A stretch of 64,000 nt of DNA from Bacteroidia bacterium. GTDB taxonomy: Bacteria; Bacteroidota; Bacteroidia; Flavobacteriales; Flavobacteriaceae. Below the pieces are notes generated by a model. It saw only the letters and a list, made by a program, of their open reading frames with translations. It was not told the DNA's origin and searched no databases. The translations under genes were made by a program, and so were the position numbers. The DNA is taken from the NCBI GenBank assembly GCA_030427735.1, contig JAUIBP010000001.1, forward strand, positions 186,001 through 250,000, written 5' to 3'. Of this stretch, positions 61,443-64,000 are shown in pieces. Within the stretch, counting starts at the first letter, position 1. Each line of letters begins with the position of its first letter.

Positions 61443-64000
61443 ATGAAAAAACTTTACCCTACCCCAATGAAGGCGTATAAAAAAACAAGGAAATTAAAAG
61501 TGTTGGCATTATTGCTAATGCTTGTTAGTTTTTATGGATATAGCCAGGTTGCAGTACCATTTACCCCAAGAGCATCAGATGTAACGGGTAAATCTGTATA
61601 TAATGTTAAAGGTAACTTTGTTATTATTGGTAACACTAACTTAGAGTTAGCTGATTACGATGATACGGTTACTGATTCGAATGAAATGAAGTATGTGGAT
61701 GTGGATAACAATCCATCGACTTTAAATTCATCGGAAGCAACACTACAATTATTCCTAGACGATGGTTCGCCAGCAGATTGCTCCAATATTGTCTATGCAG
61801 GTTTATATTGGACAGGTAGACCAGGAGCTGCCGAAGAATTTACAGTTACCAAAAACGGAATAACAAAAACATATAATAAACGTAAGGCCACTATTACAGG
61901 GCCTAATGGTGTTTCTACAGAAATAACAGCGCAACCAGACCATATTAATTATCCTGTTGGTGAGTTTGCAGACATGTTTTCTGCTTATGCAGATGTAACA
62001 ACTATAGTACAGCAAGCCGGAACTGGTGCTTATGTTGTATCGGATATAGCTTTACTAGAAGGACTTGGTGGTAGAACAGGTTATTTTGGTGGTTGGAGTA
62101 TGGTTGTCATTTACGAAAATTCAGAAATGAAAAGACGTAACATCAGTTCTTTTGATGGTTATGCTTACCAATCTGGATTCCCTTCTTACGGATATATAAG
62201 CTTAGATATTAGCAACATAAACACTTCTCCAAACGGCAACATAACACCAAAATTAGGTATTATGGCTGGTGAAGGAGATTTTAGTATTAAGTTTGATTAT
62301 TTTGAAGCTTATAAAGGTCTTGCTCCCGATGTAACCAACAACCCTATACCGTTCCCGGATAGTCAATTTCAAAGATTAGCTCATGCAGGACATACTGCAG
62401 GAGACCAAAGTAACTTCTTTAATTCCTCTATTGCTACAGAAGGCAACCCAAGAAATCCTATGCTTTTAAATAACACAGGTATGGATTTGGCTACCTTTTA
62501 TTTACCAAATACAGGAAATGTTTTAATAGACAACCAACAGCCATCTGTTTTATACAGATATAGTGCTTTACAAGACTCTTATATAATTTACAATTTAACT
62601 ATGTCGTTTTTAGCTCCTGCTCCAGAAGTAGAAGCTGAAGTTGCTATAACCGATATTAACGGTGCAACTCCTGGTCCAACTACTACAATACAACCGGGAC
62701 AAAATATGACGTACAAAGTTGAAGTAAAAAACTTTGGAGATGAGGCTACAGAAAACACCATGTTATCTATACCTATTCCTTACAACACTACATATCAAAG
62801 TTTATCTTATAACGGATACCCTCCTTATACTGCAAATACAGCTCCTTATTACGATGCTGCTAGCAATAGTATTAAATGGGATTTAGGTAATTTACCGTTA
62901 CCTACCAGAACTGATAAGTTATTAGCCGATTTAACATTTACAGTTTCGGCTACTACAGATTGTTCTATACTTGCCGTAGATTGTGCCGATTTAATTTCTT
63001 TAAATGGTACACTTACAGGTTCAGGAATTACTTCTGGAGAATATTTTGATAAGACCTTAATTACTGGTTTCGACACCACTTCTCCCGATTGTATTAACAC
63101 ACCTATTCCAGCGCCTTTAGAAACTACTATTGATGCACAATCTTATATAGATGCTAATTGTGGAGCTGTAACTTCTAGAACATACTATTTCTGTAATTAT
63201 ACAGATTCAACAATACCAACTTCAGAAGTTAGTGGTGACTTCCCAATTGGCACTAAGTTCTACAACGAATTCCCTTTAACAGCAGGTTCTATCGAATATA
63301 ACGCGAGTAATCCTTTCCCTGCTACCGAAGGCGAAACAACGTATTATGCAGTACCACAAGAAGGTGTAGACTGTGCTATAGAATTTAACATTGATGTTAA
63401 TGTTATAGACTCTGTACCGACAGTAGACCCTACAAACCCAGAATATTGTTTAAATGAAACAGCCGCTCCATTAACGGCAACGCCTAGCGATCCTTCATTT
63501 ATACTATTATATTATGTAGACAATAATCCAGCTACAGCTGGGCAAACCACTATTACACCAAATACAGATGTTGCTGGTACTTTCACTTATTATGTAGCCG
63601 AAGGACCTTCTGCAGACTGTATTAGTCCAAATAGAGTACCTATTACAGTAATTGTTCACGATGTATTAAACATTACATCTAATATTACCGATGCCTCTTG
63701 TACTCCTGGTAACGACGGTAGTATAGATATTACTGTTAGTGGTGGCTCTGGAAACTATACTTATGTATGGAGTACTGGTGATACTACAGAAGATATTACT
63801 GGATTACCAACTGGAGATTATACAGTTACTGTTACCGACCAAACTACAGGTTGCGATACTGTATCTAACTTTACTATTAATACAGACATTAACTCGCTAC
63901 CAACTATTACAGCACCTGCAAGTTATACTTTAGAAGGCTGTGATGTAACTAGCATTACAGATTTACCTTCAAGTACTACACCGGTTTCTATTACTATAGA
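61443..64000 (+). CDS. Large SprB-repeat surface adhesin, N-terminal part (runs past the window)
   Basis: 852 codons are in the window with no stop. It starts at ATG 61443 with a long signal peptide (LKVLALLLMLVSFYGYSQ). The first ~400 residues include IVYAGLYWTGRPGAAEEF and GYFGGWSMVVIYENSE, a domain common at the start of flavobacterial gliding or adhesin proteins. A DUF11-like segment (EVEAEVAITDINGATPG ... TYKVEVKNFGDEATENT) follows, then Ig-like units and an SprB repeat (CTPGNDGSIDITVSGGSGNY, then YVWSTGDTTEDITGLPTGDY). Family knowledge: such proteins are exported by T9SS and moved by the gliding machinery, or act as adhesins. A C-terminal sorting domain is expected beyond the edge. Confidence 0.85.
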   Translation, partial: MKKLYPTPMKAYKKTRKLKVLALLLMLVSFYGYSQVAVPFTPRASDVTGKSVYNVKGNFVIIGNTNLELADYDDTVTDSNEMKYVDVDNNPSTLNSSEATLQLFLDDGSPADCSNIVYAGLYWTGRPGAAEEFTVTKNGITKTYNKRKATITGPNGVSTEITAQPDHINYPVGEFADMFSAYADVTTIVQQAGTGAYVVSDIALLEGLGGRTGYFGGWSMVVIYENSEMKRRNISSFDGYAYQSGFPSYGYISLDISNINTSPNGNITPKLGIMAGEGDFSIKFDYFEAYKGLAPDVTNNPIPFPDSQFQRLAHAGHTAGDQSNFFNSSIATEGNPRNPMLLNNTGMDLATFYLPNTGNVLIDNQQPSVLYRYSALQDSYIIYNLTMSFLAPAPEVEAEVAITDINGATPGPTTTIQPGQNMTYKVEVKNFGDEATENTMLSIPIPYNTTYQSLSYNGYPPYTANTAPYYDAASNSIKWDLGNLPLPTRTDKLLADLTFTVSATTDCSILAVDCADLISLNGTLTGSGITSGEYFDKTLITGFDTTSPDCINTPIPAPLETTIDAQSYIDANCGAVTSRTYYFCNYTDSTIPTSEVSGDFPIGTKFYNEFPLTAGSIEYNASNPFPATEGETTYYAVPQEGVDCAIEFNIDVNVIDSVPTVDPTNPEYCLNETAAPLTATPSDPSFILLYYVDNNPATAGQTTITPNTDVAGTFTYYVAEGPSADCISPNRVPITVIVHDVLNITSNITDASCTPGNDGSIDITVSGGSGNYTYVWSTGDTTEDITGLPTGDYTVTVTDQTTGCDTVSNFTINTDINSLPTITAPASYTLEGCDVTSITDLPSSTTPVSITI

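Overview
The window looks like a chromosome segment of a flavobacterium (Bacteroidota, probably marine or algae/plant-associated). The signs are AT-rich DNA, TAnnTTTG-type -7 boxes, N-terminal Bacteroidota lipoprotein and signal peptides, a type IX secretion C-terminal sorting domain, SprB-type repeats in a giant surface protein, and a dense glycoside hydrolase locus. I cannot assign a species from sequence alone.

Layout. (1) 1-3075: the truncated bifunctional rhamnulose-1-phosphate aldolase/dehydrogenase gene (minus strand) is divergent from a GntR-DNA-binding/LacI-sensor regulator, with a perfect inverted repeat between them. (2) 3178-9135: tRNA-Arg(TCT) with its own promoter and terminator, followed by accessory DNA: a YCF48/BNR-repeat T9SS protein, a CrtA-like/unknown gene pair and a small membrane protein. 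Their borders carry attC-like inverted repeats. (3) 9137-40500: a run of 15 genes all on the minus strand, a carbohydrate degradation cluster. In transcription order: GH141-like beta-helix fused to an L-rhamnose-mutarotase-type domain, cytoplasmic GH31, Fe(II)/2OG (PhyH) oxygenase, SSS symporter, sugar isomerase-like TIM barrel, MFS transporter, cytoplasmic GH78, exported GH2, GH43-like lipoprotein, GH2, GH106, SASA esterase, DUF5703 protein, PL1-like lyase, GH127. There is no SusC/SusD pair and no sulfatase. (4) 40992-45950: a GH63-type glucosidase convergent with a catalase-peroxidase that carries a lipoprotein signal. (5) 46168-54354: a compact xylose operon (regulator, xylB, xylA, sugar porter, lipoprotein alpha-xylosidase). 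(6) 54511-56942: small hypothetical, GH1 beta-glucosidase, outer-membrane barrel. (7) 57043-60701: polyphosphate locus (ppx, ppk1, SixA-like phosphatase). (8) 61443-end: the first ~850 residues of a large SprB-repeat adhesin.

How it fits together. Exported enzymes (PL1-like, GH127, GH106, two GH2, GH43-like, DUF5703, SASA esterase, GH141-like) would trim a rhamnose-rich, acetylated glycan such as a rhamnogalacturonan. The MFS and SSS carriers would import products, and cytoplasmic GH78 and GH31 would finish the oligosaccharides. Rhamnose would flow to the aldolase/dehydrogenase at the left edge, and xylose to the xyl operon at right. The two sugar operons have paralogous GntR/LacI-type regulators. 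The most unusual items are the GH141-like/mutarotase fusion, the PhyH oxygenase inside the cluster (possible O-demethylase), four related palindromic repeats in the cluster's gaps, the attC-like cassette borders, and the lipoprotein KatG.
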